In this document: positions 41,249-50,356 of the stretch, piece after piece
How positions within the stretch are numbered: position 1 is the stretch's first letter
Layout: every line of letters begins with the position of its first letter
DNA from: Planococcus lenghuensis
Lineage (GTDB): Bacteria > Bacillota > Bacilli > Bacillales_A > Planococcaceae
Reading direction: 5' to 3'
Length of the DNA: 64,000 nt
Assembly: GCF_001999905.1 (NCBI RefSeq)
Contig: NZ_CP019640.1
Span: 1,840,001-1,904,000, forward strand
Translations under genes and position numbers: made by a program
Notes under the pieces: model-generated
Told to the model about the DNA's origin: nothing
Seen by the model: only the letters and a program-made list of their open reading frames with translations
Database searches by the model: none

Positions 41249-42665
41249 GCCGAGCCGCTCCTTCCGGTGATACCAAATGATAAGCATTCAATACATCCGG
41301 CTCTTGCCATAGTTCGGCGGGGAGAAATTTCCGGGACAGCCGACCTTCCTTCATGAGCAGTACCGAATCTGCGACCGCTGCGGCGAAGGCCATGTCATGC
41401 GTCACAATTACGACCGTCATGCCGGAGCGGGCCTGTTCCGTGATGAGTGCCGCCAATTCCAAAAGAGCAGCCGCATCCTGGCCCGCTGCCGGCTCATCCA
41501 TGAGGAGAACCTGGCGTTTATCGGCCATCATCGCCCCGGTCGCCACGCGCCGCTTCTGTCCGTGGCTGACCGCGAACGGATGGGCATCCCAAATGGACCG
41601 AAGACCGAGCCGGTCGGCGATGATCCGGATTTCTTCCGCAGTGGAGCACCCGGAATAAGTCAGTTCATCCGCCACCCGCTGTGTCATGAACAAATACTCC
41701 GGGGACTGCGGCACATAGCCGGCGGTGAGCCCTGTTAATTTCCCTGAATCGATCCGCACGATTCCGCATAAAGCTTTTAACAGCGTGGACTTCCCGCTGC
41801 CATTCGGACCGGCGATCACCATAATTTCTCCCGCTGCCGCAGTGAGCGAGATATCCTGAAGTATGCGAATGCCATTGATCGAAACCGATACGCCTTGTGC
41901 TTTTAATGCTATGTCATCAAGCGCTGAAGCTCGTTTAACGGGAAACGGCGGGGAGCAGGGAGCGGTAAACGGCCGGTCCGCCTGCAGTACCCCGTCCTGG
42001 TTAAGGACGAGTTCCCGCGTAAAGAACCCTTCCCATAACTCCAGCCGGTGCTCGACGACGATCACGGTCCAGCCATGGGTGTCCTGCAGTTTGTCCAACA
42101 GCTCAATGAATGCTTGTGCGCTGTACGGATCAAGATGGGCGATCGGCTCATCCAGCACGAGCACTTCCGGCTGCATGGCGATCGCACAGGCAAGTGCGAC
42201 CCGCTGTTTCATCCCGCCGGATAACGTTTGAATGACTGCATGACGGTATGGAGTCAGACCGGTTAATTCCAATGTAGCAGTTATGGTGCTCTCCATTTCT
42301 GTCCGGCCGATCTTCAGGTTCTCCAGCGTAAATGCCAATTCCTGCTCGACTGTGGGCATGCAGAACTGCGCATCGGGATCCTGAAGCACCGTCGCTGTCT
42401 GCCGGCATATCTCGCCGGGCGCGTAAGTTGCAGCCGGTTTCCCGAACAGCTGAACGTGACCCGTGAGCACTCCGTCGCAGTTATCGGGATACAGCCGGTT
42501 CAGTAAATACAAGAGCGTGCTTTTGCCCGATCCGCTCACACCGCTGATGACGAGCCGCTCCCCGGGATGAACCTCAAAAGACAGGTCCTGCAATGTATTC
42601 CGCTCCTCGTCCGGAAAGCGGAATGCAACGTTTTCAAATGAAATAACCGGTTCACACACGGGCAT
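41229..42665 (-). CDS. ykoD: Double ABC ATPase of the thiamine-precursor ECF transporter, YkoD
   Basis: 478 residues with two fused ATPase domains. Domain 1: Walker A GVSGSGKST, signature LSGGMKQR, Walker B VLVLDEPIAHLDP. Domain 2: Walker A GPNGSGKST, signature VSHGQKRR, Walker B VLLMDEPAAGQD. Fused ATPases are usual in YkoD. The start is ATG 42665 with AAAGGTG ahead. It overlaps ykoE by 14 bases and ykoC by 20, so the three are translationally coupled. Confidence 0.9.
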   Translation of the reverse strand: MPVCEPVISFENVAFRFPDEERNTLQDLSFEVHPGERLVISGVSGSGKSTLLYLLNRLYPDNCDGVLTGHVQLFGKPAATYAPGEICRQTATVLQDPDAQFCMPTVEQELAFTLENLKIGRTEMESTITATLELTGLTPYRHAVIQTLSGGMKQRVALACAIAMQPEVLVLDEPIAHLDPYSAQAFIELLDKLQDTHGWTVIVVEHRLELWEGFFTRELVLNQDGVLQADRPFTAPCSPPFPVKRASALDDIALKAQGVSVSINGIRILQDISLTAAAGEIMVIAGPNGSGKSTLLKALCGIVRIDSGKLTGLTAGYVPQSPEYLFMTQRVADELTYSGCSTAEEIRIIADRLGLRSIWDAHPFAVSHGQKRRVATGAMMADKRQVLLMDEPAAGQDAAALLELAALITEQARSGMTVVIVTHDMAFAAAVADSVLLMKEGRLSRKFLPAELWQEPDVLNAYHLVSPEGAARRAAHFA

Positions 42666-43233
42666 CACCTTTTTTGTCATACGAAATGGCATAACCGCGG
42701 AGAGAACCGGACAACAGCAGACCATCTGCCAAATACTTGCCGCCAAGTCCGGCGATCAACGCCCCGCTCAGCACCCGCAACGTGAACATGAGTGCCACAA
42801 ACGACGGATCCAGTGCCGCATAGCCCGACAGCAAATAGCCATAGCCGAAGCTGAACACGGCGGACCCGGCACCGGCCAGCATCAACACCCACGTCTGATA
42901 CCGCTTATAGCCCGTTGCGGCGAATACCGCTTCTGCGCCGAGTCCTTGGACAATGCCGGACAGAATGAGCCGTGGGCCGATCGCATTGCCAAGCATGACT
43001 TCGACAGCCGCTGCCACCGTTTCCGACACGAGCGCCGCACCGGGCTTCCGGATGATGTACGCGCACAGAATCGAGACAATGAACCAAATGCCGAAGATCC
43101 ACTCGTAGGCGATGGGGCCGATGAACCCGGCCCAGATGTTTCCGATATGGACGAATAGCAAGTAAACCACGCCGAACACAGCGGCGAAGACACTCATCAA
43201 GATGATTTCTTTCAGTTTCCATGACTTCAGCAT
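42652..43233 (-). CDS. ykoE: Thiamine/hydroxymethylpyrimidine ECF substrate-binding component, YkoE
   Basis: 193 residues, six hydrophobic segments. LKEIILMSVFAAVFGVVYL opens like YkoE, and LLFVHIGNIWAGFIGPIAYEWIFGIWF fits the S-component of this group. It begins one base after the ykoF stop. Under the TPP riboswitch upstream of ykoF, it would bind thiamine or HMP in the membrane and pair with YkoC/YkoD. Confidence 0.9.
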   Translation of the reverse strand: MLKSWKLKEIILMSVFAAVFGVVYLLFVHIGNIWAGFIGPIAYEWIFGIWFIVSILCAYIIRKPGAALVSETVAAAVEVMLGNAIGPRLILSGIVQGLGAEAVFAATGYKRYQTWVLMLAGAGSAVFSFGYGYLLSGYAALDPSFVALMFTLRVLSGALIAGLGGKYLADGLLLSGSLRGYAISYDKKGDARV

Positions 43234-43234
43234 A

Positions 43235-43825
43235 TTATTGCCCTCCGTGCGACGGGCTATTGAGGCTCATCGAGACGGTCATGACGAGATGCGGGAATCG
43301 ACTGGAGCGGGCATGCGTGAACGCCTTTTCGTAAAAGGCAAAGACGTCATGGATGTCGCCATGGATGCCGCTTGCGTAATGCATCGAGTCGTTGAAGACG
43401 CCGCGCGCCTTTGCCCGGTCGACTTCCCGGTAAATGATCGCCATGTAGTCCGGATTATTCATCGGATAGAGCGCGAACTGCGAAGAGACATATTGGTTCC
43501 GGTCGTCTGTGTTCTGGAGTTCATCATCCGCTTTCAAATACACATCGCCTTCCGTGTCACCCGGACAACCCGCAGAAAAGGTGCCGGACAATGCCACATG
43601 TTCACCGGTCTTTGCCGCATGAAGCGTAAGGGCTTTAGCGACATTGAAGACGTGTGGCTGCTTGCCCCGGATGACGGTTGAGACGTCATCGGTATGCATC
43701 CAGACCCGGGATGTATCGGTTTCGTGAAGAGCCCCTTTGATGATGTCGATAAACCGGTCGCTCATCGGATGAAGCGAAAACCGAAAGCCGACGATCGGGC
43801 TTGTGCCGCAGTGCTGTTGTTCCAT
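43235..43825 (-). CDS. ykoF: Thiamine/HMP-binding protein YkoF
   Basis: 196 residues. VGFRFSLHPMSDRFIDII and a second similar half (SSQFALYPMNNPDYMAII) are the two ferredoxin-like repeats of YkoF, a protein that binds the pyrimidine part of thiamine. AAGGAGG lies before ATG 43825. First gene of the operon, 30 bases after the riboswitch terminator. Confidence 0.92.
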   Translation of the reverse strand: MEQQHCGTSPIVGFRFSLHPMSDRFIDIIKGALHETDTSRVWMHTDDVSTVIRGKQPHVFNVAKALTLHAAKTGEHVALSGTFSAGCPGDTEGDVYLKADDELQNTDDRNQYVSSQFALYPMNNPDYMAIIYREVDRAKARGVFNDSMHYASGIHGDIHDVFAFYEKAFTHARSSRFPHLVMTVSMSLNSPSHGGQ

Positions 43826-43854
43826 TTTGAATTCCTCCTTGTGTTTGAGTCCAT

Positions 43855-43885
43855 GAAAAAAGGCCGCATCCGCGAAGATGCAGCC
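43855..43885 (-). terminator. Terminator of the TPP riboswitch leader
   Basis: On the reverse strand GGCTGCATC pairs with GATGCGGCC around TTCGCG, then seven T. It lies between the riboswitch and ykoF, so ligand binding probably stops transcription. Confidence 0.85.
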
Positions 43886-43926
43886 ACGTATCCATAGCAA
43901 TCAAACAAAAAGAAGTGTACGGAACG

Positions 43927-44022
43927 TCACTGCACTTCCTCACGCCGGTATTATCCGGATCGAGTCATAAGGGATCGGAGCTCGCGCTCGCATCTCAGCC
44001 AAAGTGGGCACCCCCAGTGCAG
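43927..44022 (-). promoter_or_regulatory. TPP (THI-box) riboswitch
   Basis: Read on the reverse strand: GCACTGGGGGTGCCCAC, then GGCTGAGATGCGAGC with the CTGAGA core, CCCTTATGACTCGATC, CCGGATAATACCGGCG and the closing GTGCAGT. All conserved THI-box segments occur in order. It controls ykoFEDC: thiamine pyrophosphate binding should favour the terminator at 43855-43885. Confidence 0.95.
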
Positions 44023-44681
44023 AAAAACGGTATGCAGTTTTTGTCATGTACCGGATGTTTCCGGCACCTTCAGTGTACAGGAGGGAAAAACGGATGTAAA
44101 CCGGTTCTTGAATAGAGATCAATCAAAATCGGTGATAGCGGAGGGACGTGAAGAGAATGACTGAAAAAGATTAGCCGGCCCGGCGTGCTCTCAACCTCAT
44201 GTTTTTAGCGTGTGCATTCCGACTATTACAGGATTTCCGAGACAGCGGCAAATCAAGCGAAAACCAGGAGGGGCAACAAAAAGACAACCCGTATAATTAC
44301 CCTTTTTTTGATTCCGAAAAGCAGATATGTACCAGTGATTTAAGGTTTTTCTATTAAGTTAACGGATTATTGATAAAACTACCGGAACGGCTATACAGCC
44401 AAATAGACCTATTAAAGGTCATTGACGGAAACGGCACTTAATATCGGCATTTCAGGTCTGGAGCTCTTGAGAAGAACCTGGATGTACATGATTGCATTAA
44501 TCTCAAAAGATACGCGGCGAAGCATTTAATTGAGCAGTTATTTTTGCCGGGTACTTTACTGGCATATATGCCATGAGAACTTTTGGCTTTATGGAAATTT
44601 GCGGTAAACTAAACGTAGAGAAAAGGGTTGGCAATCCAAGGAATAATGCGTGATCCCGTTCGAAAAGAAAAGAGGGAGAAG
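44023..44681. other. Gene-poor stretch
   Basis: About 660 bases between the TPP riboswitch and the next gene. Only short frames occur, none with a convincing ribosome site plus codon pattern. It should hold the reverse-strand promoter of ykoFEDC near its left end and a forward promoter near 44600. I see no RNA gene or repeat. Confidence 0.5.
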
Positions 44682-45122
44682 ATGAAAAGGAAATGGTTGC
44701 TGTTGCTGATCGCTGCCCCCGTTTTATTTGTTGCAGGCATAGTGGCGTTCGGGTGGTTCATGTGGGTGTATGAGCCTGTGCCGAACGAAAACGAAGTGGA
44801 AGAAATGGTGGGGGCGGATGACCTCACGAAATTTGGGGAAGTTGAAGGATCGTACCTTCTGACGCCGAGAAACTACGGTTATTACGATGATGAAGGCATT
44901 TATATTGTTAAGCAGTACTTGGATAAAGGTGGAGAATACGGAGACCAATACGTCTATATAGGAGAAGGTATGAGACTGACGGACAGTGATGAGCGAGCCA
45001 TCAGCCAAGTGGAAGCCAAATATGCGGAGCGGCTGCTTCAAAATCATTATGAGAACCTGCACGTGATATCGAAACACAAGATGCATGTCTACCGGGATGA
45101 TGAAAAAGTGGAAGAGGACTAA
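44682..45122 (+). CDS. Membrane-anchored hypothetical protein
   Basis: 146 residues. A basic N-terminus KRKWLLLLIA is followed by one hydrophobic segment to about residue 28, then a soluble acidic domain of about 115 residues outside the cell with YYDDEGIYIVKQYLDKGG. Not recognised. AGAGGGAG at 44671-44678 favours ATG 44682; an ATG at 44646 is in frame but less well placed. No obvious operon partner. Confidence 0.65.
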   Translation: MKRKWLLLLIAAPVLFVAGIVAFGWFMWVYEPVPNENEVEEMVGADDLTKFGEVEGSYLLTPRNYGYYDDEGIYIVKQYLDKGGEYGDQYVYIGEGMRLTDSDERAISQVEAKYAERLLQNHYENLHVISKHKMHVYRDDEKVEED

Positions 45123-45287
45123 TTCAATTTCTTCAACGAAGGATACGAACAGTTCCTGCAGTTTTGATTGTCGTTCACTCGGGTGAATTGCGCGTCTCGC
45201 AGCTCAGAACAAGAAGCGCAGCCGCCCGTTTTCCATCTCGCAGGCAGCTGCGTTACTGACGATTCCTCAGTTTGGGCATCTTGGATC

Positions 45288-45749
45288 TCAGCTATTGGCT
45301 TCCGCGTGCTCTTCGGTGCGGACGACCAGCACGTCGCATCGGCTGGTGCGTACGATATGTTCTGAGACGCTTCCGAGCAGGAAATGTTCAATAGGGCCCA
45401 TGCCGGTTGCGCCGCACACGATCAAATCGGCGTCGAATTTCTTTGCAACATTCCGGGAAATCGCCGTCTTTGGAAAACCGACGGCCACGACTGTGTCCAC
45501 GCGCTGAATTCCTGCCGCTTCCGCCTGCTGTTTATAGTCATCCAGCATTTTCTGATTCGATTTACGTAGCCCCTCTGCGTAATCCGGGTTCGCGTTACCG
45601 ACCATCGTAAGCGCACGGGTATCAATGATATTCACTAAACATAATTCGGCATCATTCCGGTCGGCCAAGCCAATCGCTTTTTTAAACGCCCATTCCGCTT
45701 CTTTGGAACCGTCAATCGCAACCAGGATCCGATCATATGATAATGGCAT
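45288..45749 (-). CDS. Universal stress protein A family
   Basis: 153 residues. YDRILVAIDGSKEAEWAFKKA opens the fold, and the ATP-binding loop reads GATGMGPIEHFLLGSVSEHIVR, i.e. GxxGx9GS(V/T), so it should bind ATP. AGGAGG lies just ahead of ATG 45749 on the reverse strand. Monocistronic. Confidence 0.93.
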   Translation of the reverse strand: MPLSYDRILVAIDGSKEAEWAFKKAIGLADRNDAELCLVNIIDTRALTMVGNANPDYAEGLRKSNQKMLDDYKQQAEAAGIQRVDTVVAVGFPKTAISRNVAKKFDADLIVCGATGMGPIEHFLLGSVSEHIVRTSRCDVLVVRTEEHAEANS

Positions 45750-45905
45750 TTCAATTCCTCCTAATATGGATTTTCTTATCCTTATCATATTACGGATGCC
45801 CTCGTAAGTATGTGATGAAAGTCACAATTGTAAAACTTGTATTTTTTGATTGAATTTATTACACTAAGGTAAGGAAAAGTAAGGAATTAAGAAGGAGGAG
45901 CAGGC

Positions 45906-46184
45906 ATGCCTAATATCGCGACGGCTAAACTTACAAGTAAAGGCCAAGTAACTTTGCCAAAAGAAGTGCGGATGATGCTGCAGGTGGACAGCGGAGACAA
46001 GCTTCAGTTTGAGTTTGATTCTGATACTCAGGAAGTGGTGATCCGCAAAACAGCCTCTAAAAACGAATTGGAGCAGCTATTCGCCGGATGGGATTTGGAA
46101 AATCCGGATGCCGCAATCGAGATCAGGCAGTTGATGGAAGACGAGCTCGATTACGACGGACCTGTCGGCGGCGAGCAAATTTAA
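45906..46184 (+). CDS. AbrB/MazE-type antitoxin
   Basis: 92 residues. The swapped-hairpin DNA-binding domain is TAKLTSKGQVTLPKEVRMML, followed by a strand and an acidic C-terminal tail (ELDYDGPVGGEQI) of the kind that wraps around MazF. GAAGGAGGAG precedes the ATG. The stop overlaps the toxin start by one base (TAATG). Expected to neutralise the toxin and repress the operon. Confidence 0.88.
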   Translation: MPNIATAKLTSKGQVTLPKEVRMMLQVDSGDKLQFEFDSDTQEVVIRKTASKNELEQLFAGWDLENPDAAIEIRQLMEDELDYDGPVGGEQI

Positions 46185-46513
46185 TGGGTTATAAAGCGAA
46201 GCAGGGCGATATCATTTTTGCGGATTTGAACCCCCGGACAGGTTATGAGCAGGCGGGTAAACGCCCATGTCTGGTAGTCAGCAATAACTTCTACAATAAC
46301 TTGAGCAATATTGCCATTGTGGCCCCGATTACGAATACCGTCCGGGCATTTCCGCTGAACGTGCCGCTGACGGCGGACAACAAGACGACCGGCATGGTTC
46401 TTTGCCAGCATATCCGGGCAATCGACACCCAGGCCCGGAATGCTGAATTTAAAGAGACCGCAGCATCTGAAACGCTCGGCAAAGTGCTCGAGATTTTACC
46501 AAAACTGTTTTAA
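46184..46513 (+). CDS. MazF/PemK-type endoribonuclease toxin
   Basis: 109 residues. KQGDIIFADLNPRTGYEQAGKRP carries the conserved GD and G-x-EQ-x-G-x-RP of MazF, followed by VVSNNFYNN and AIVAPITN. The catalytic Arg and the later Thr are in place. It would cleave mRNA at a short motif when the antitoxin decays. A terminator-like hairpin follows. Confidence 0.9.
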   Translation: MGYKAKQGDIIFADLNPRTGYEQAGKRPCLVVSNNFYNNLSNIAIVAPITNTVRAFPLNVPLTADNKTTGMVLCQHIRAIDTQARNAEFKETAASETLGKVLEILPKLF

Positions 46514-46524
46514 TGAATTCCCGG

Positions 46525-46549
46525 AGTGCCGCCAAGCGGTGCTTTTTTT
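46525..46549 (+). terminator. Probable terminator
   Basis: GTGCCGC pairs with GCGGTGC (two G-T pairs) and seven T follow, 12 bases after the toxin stop. Confidence 0.6.
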
Positions 46550-47445
<896 letters not shown>

Positions 47446-47487
47446 AAAAAAATCAGCTGCGTCCGGATGAAATTCCGTACGCAGCTG
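47446..47487 (-). terminator. Terminator of the MFS/oxidoreductase unit
   Basis: On the reverse strand CAGCTGCGTACGGAAT pairs with AT(C)CGGACGCAGCTG with small mismatches, then ATTTTTTTAT. It follows the MFS stop at 47622. Confidence 0.7.
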
Positions 47488-47621
47488 TTCGTCATTCGCA
47501 TTAGGCGCCATTTGTAATTTAATCTGCAGTCCCGTATCACAACTTCTGATTCACATGTCATTACTGAATTCATATCTCGTCTCAGTTTCCATTAGTCTTT
47601 GTTGATTTCTGACTATTAATG

Positions 47622-48251
47622 CTATCTTTCTGTTAATTCGCTCCATTGGCTTGGCTTACTGGTGCTTGCTGTCTCATTACGAGTTTCACCCATTACTTTG
47701 AGATCAGTGACCGCTTGCCGTCTCAGGCGCATGCAGTACCAGCCGCTCCCGGCAAAAATGATCGATGCTAGATAGAAAATGCTGCCAATTGCCAGGAAAT
47801 CCACCAAATATCCCGTCGCAATGACTGCGCATGCCGCTCCGATTGATGTCCAGATGTGATAATGGCCGATTGCCTTGCCGGCTGTCTCTTTGACCACCAA
47901 CCGAGCCAGCACCGTTTTCTCCGAATTCTTCTGCACCGCTCCAAGCAGCCCCATTGCGATTTGCAGCACATACACATGCCACAGCTCAGAAGCAATCGGA
48001 AACAGCAGCAATAAGCCTGCCATACCCCATGAATAAATGGCCATCAGCGGTACATCCCCCGCTTTATCCGCGATTTTTCCGATCAGCGGATAACTGACAG
48101 CCGCTGTTAAGGCAAATATCCCGTACGCCCAGCCGAATTGAGAGAAACTCGCCCCCGCATTATTCAGCAAGAGCACATAAAACGGAAAAATCATACTTCC
48201 TGCAATGCTGACGGTGCTTTGGTACTTTACAAACCGCCGATACATCATCAT
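47622..48251 (-). CDS. Half-length MFS-like membrane protein
   Basis: 209 residues with six hydrophobic segments, half the usual major facilitator size. GWAYGIFALTAAVSYPLIGKIADKAGDVPLM contains the loop 2-3 motif G-x-x-D(K)-x-G-x(R/K) typical of MFS in its first half (pieces quoted up to residue 60). ATG 48251 overlaps the oxidoreductase stop by four bases and has AGGAGG upstream, so it is really translated. It may be a natural half transporter working as a dimer, or a truncated gene. Confidence 0.7.
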   Translation of the reverse strand: MMMYRRFVKYQSTVSIAGSMIFPFYVLLLNNAGASFSQFGWAYGIFALTAAVSYPLIGKIADKAGDVPLMAIYSWGMAGLLLLFPIASELWHVYVLQIAMGLLGAVQKNSEKTVLARLVVKETAGKAIGHYHIWTSIGAACAVIATGYLVDFLAIGSIFYLASIIFAGSGWYCMRLRRQAVTDLKVMGETRNETASTSKPSQWSELTER

Positions 48252-49696
48252 GGGGATTCCTCCTTGCCGTATTCTTCATAAAACAAGTTTAAAAACCGGT
48301 TCTCCGGATCGTAGACGGTTTTCGCTTCAAAGAAAACGTCCGCCTCAGGATAAGCGCGGCTGAACTGCTCATCGGTCGGAAAACTGTAATAAGGCAAATA
48401 ATAACTGCCGCCATGTTCCAGCGCCAAGTCCACCATCGCGCGGATCACGTCGCCGTTTTCTTCGATAGCCGCTTCACTCGTCCCTTGATTGATCAGCATT
48501 ACAAGTCCGAACATATCCCCATTCGCGTAAGACAGCATCGGTCCGTCGGTCTCTTCCACGTAACGCACCGTGATATTCAGCAAATTAAAATCAGGATGCT
48601 GCGCCAGCAGCGTACGTAAATCATCAATAAACACAGCATACTGATCAACGGGAATAAAATACTCCTGCAGTACCTCCGTTTTGTTCGGATCGCTGTACTC
48701 CATGAACTTGGCATCCGAGCGCATCGCGTTATTGCGGGAAATGAGCGAACCGTCCAGCTGCGCCGCGTACGCTTCCTGTGCGTCCCATAGCGCGTCTTTG
48801 CCCCAATCGCTCCACCGGGACAGCCCGAGGAACAGTTTCGGCAATGCAACAAGCCGCTCCTGCTTTAATGCATCATGTGCAACTAACGCTTCCTGATTGT
48901 CCGTACGCAAATAATTCTCAACCACCATTTCCGTGAAATAACCTTCAGGTGCAACGGAAATCCGGGCCCGGTGCATCCCGACCGCTTCATTCCCTAAGAC
49001 GTTTTCCGTAAAATATGCGCTGTACTCTTGATAATCGACCGCTGCCGTCTCAACCCGGTACAACTCATCATCTGTCAGCTGCAGCGTGACGTCCAGAATG
49101 ACACCGAATAATCCATAGCCGCCGAGCGCCAAGTCGAATAGTTCTGCGTGTTCTTCCCGGCTGACATGGAGGATTTGCCCATCCGCCATCAGCAATCGGA
49201 ATGATTCCACTTGATCGGTAATACCGCCATGGCGGATATCCAGCCCATGCGCATTAACACTGAGCGAGCCGCCAACGGTGAAGATATTCTGCGACTGGCT
49301 GACTTGAAGTGCCAAACCATGCGGGTTAATCGCCTCCTGGATCTCTGCCCATGTTATGCCGCTCTGGACGGTGATTTGTTTCGCTTCCGGATCAAGTGAT
49401 ACAATGCGGTCATATCCCCGCATGTCCAGCAGAACGCCATTCGGGTACAGTGTTTGGCCGCCTTGGCTGTGGCGCATGCCCCCGATCGACAAAGAATCAC
49501 CGGCTTTTTTCGCTTTGAGGACAATCTCCCGCAGTTCCGCTTCCGTAAAATCTGCTTCGACCGCTTTCATCTTCACTGATAGCAGTGATGAACTGTCGGC
49601 AAGCGTCGGGTGCGCTATACGGGTCTGATACAACAGGAGTGAACCGCTGAAAACAGCAATATAGAGCAACGGCAAAAATCGCTTGATGGCTGACAT
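48248..49696 (-). CDS. FAD-dependent oxidoreductase, PCMH type
   Basis: 482 residues. A membrane segment at 5-22 is followed by the FAD-binding domain: IGGMRHSQGGQTLYPNGVLL, VQSGITWAEIQEAINPHGLA, FTVGGSLSVNAHGLDIRHGG. The C-terminal half is a D-arabinono-lactone/decaprenylphosphoryl-ribose oxidase-like cap ending DPENRFLNLFYEEYG. Substrate unknown; the N-terminal anchor suggests a membrane or outer-surface location. GGAGG precedes ATG 49696. Confidence 0.87.
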   Translation of the reverse strand: MSAIKRFLPLLYIAVFSGSLLLYQTRIAHPTLADSSSLLSVKMKAVEADFTEAELREIVLKAKKAGDSLSIGGMRHSQGGQTLYPNGVLLDMRGYDRIVSLDPEAKQITVQSGITWAEIQEAINPHGLALQVSQSQNIFTVGGSLSVNAHGLDIRHGGITDQVESFRLLMADGQILHVSREEHAELFDLALGGYGLFGVILDVTLQLTDDELYRVETAAVDYQEYSAYFTENVLGNEAVGMHRARISVAPEGYFTEMVVENYLRTDNQEALVAHDALKQERLVALPKLFLGLSRWSDWGKDALWDAQEAYAAQLDGSLISRNNAMRSDAKFMEYSDPNKTEVLQEYFIPVDQYAVFIDDLRTLLAQHPDFNLLNITVRYVEETDGPMLSYANGDMFGLVMLINQGTSEAAIEENGDVIRAMVDLALEHGGSYYLPYYSFPTDEQFSRAYPEADVFFEAKTVYDPENRFLNLFYEEYGKEESP

Positions 49697-49801
49697 GGTC
49701 CCATCTCCTTCCTCCTGGCAATCAATTCTTTTCTCAATAAGTTACTTTAAGTGTATTTTTACACCTTTTAAGTTTAATGTAAAGAAAAAACTGAAAACTA
49801 T

Positions 49802-49833
49802 TACTTGCATAATGCAACTAGTGGGCGTATAAC
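49802..49833 (+). promoter_or_regulatory. MarR promoter with palindromic operator
   Basis: TTGCAT (49805-49810) and TATAAC (49828-49833) with a 17-base spacer. The palindrome TTGCATAATGCAA (49805-49817) covers the -35 box. The same motif recurs at 50322-50334, ahead of the permease. Confidence 0.7.
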
Positions 49834-49854
49834 AGAAGTAAGAGGTGATTCACA

Positions 49855-50304
49855 ATGCAGGACATCCGGGAAGAAATTCACATAATGACACGTCGCCTCG
49901 GTTTTTTAAACCGCAATTGCTGCCAGACCGGCGACATCGATTTGTCACCGATTCAGAGCCACATCCTGTATGAAATCGACCGGCAGCATGCACCGGCGAT
50001 GCAGCAAGTGGCCGAGACGCTCGGCACCGACATCACGACGTTCAGCCGGCAAGTCCAGTCGCTCATCAAGCTGGGAATGGTCCGGAAAACACCGAACCCG
50101 GCCGACCGCCGCATCCAGCTGTTAGCCCTGACACCGGAAGGCAAAAAGACGGCTGATGACATCGACACGGAGATGAATGCCTATTTGCGGGACGTGTTCG
50201 CTCATTTAAGCCAAGAAGATCAAGCGAAAGTCGTCGAATCCATCCGGCTCTTTAACGGGGCGATGGCCAAGTCCGACCGGTGCTGCACCCCCTTCCCGGG
50301 GTGA
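49855..50304 (+). CDS. MarR-family regulator, cysteine-rich
   Basis: 149 residues. The winged helix-turn-helix spans about 40-105: LSPIQSHILYEID, MQQVAETLGTDITTFSRQVQSL, KLGMVRKTPNPADRRIQLLALT. Cysteine pairs stand at the N-terminus (NRNCCQTG) and the C-terminus (DRCCTPFPG), which suggests binding of a soft metal or metalloid or a disulfide switch. AGAGGTG precedes the ATG. It is probably autorepressed through the palindrome at 49805-49817 and controls the permease through the one at 50322. Confidence 0.88.
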   Translation: MQDIREEIHIMTRRLGFLNRNCCQTGDIDLSPIQSHILYEIDRQHAPAMQQVAETLGTDITTFSRQVQSLIKLGMVRKTPNPADRRIQLLALTPEGKKTADDIDTEMNAYLRDVFAHLSQEDQAKVVESIRLFNGAMAKSDRCCTPFPG

Positions 50305-50318
50305 TCTTCTTTCCTTAA

Positions 50319-50337
50319 TACTTGCATTTTGCAACTA
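50319..50337 (+). promoter_or_regulatory. Second copy of the MarR palindrome
   Basis: TACTTGCATTTTGCAACTA contains TTGCA-N3-TGCAA (50322-50334) and matches the site before the MarR gene in 17 of 19 positions. It sits between the MarR stop and the permease start. No clear -10 box follows at 17 bases, so it may act as a roadblock or in an internal promoter. Confidence 0.65.
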
Positions 50338-50356
50338 ATTGATTGGAGGTGGTTTT

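Noticed and set aside
45119-45391. 90-codon Cys-rich reverse frame overlapping the universal stress protein 3' end
   Set aside because: It shares bases with a certain gene in another frame and has no ribosome site.
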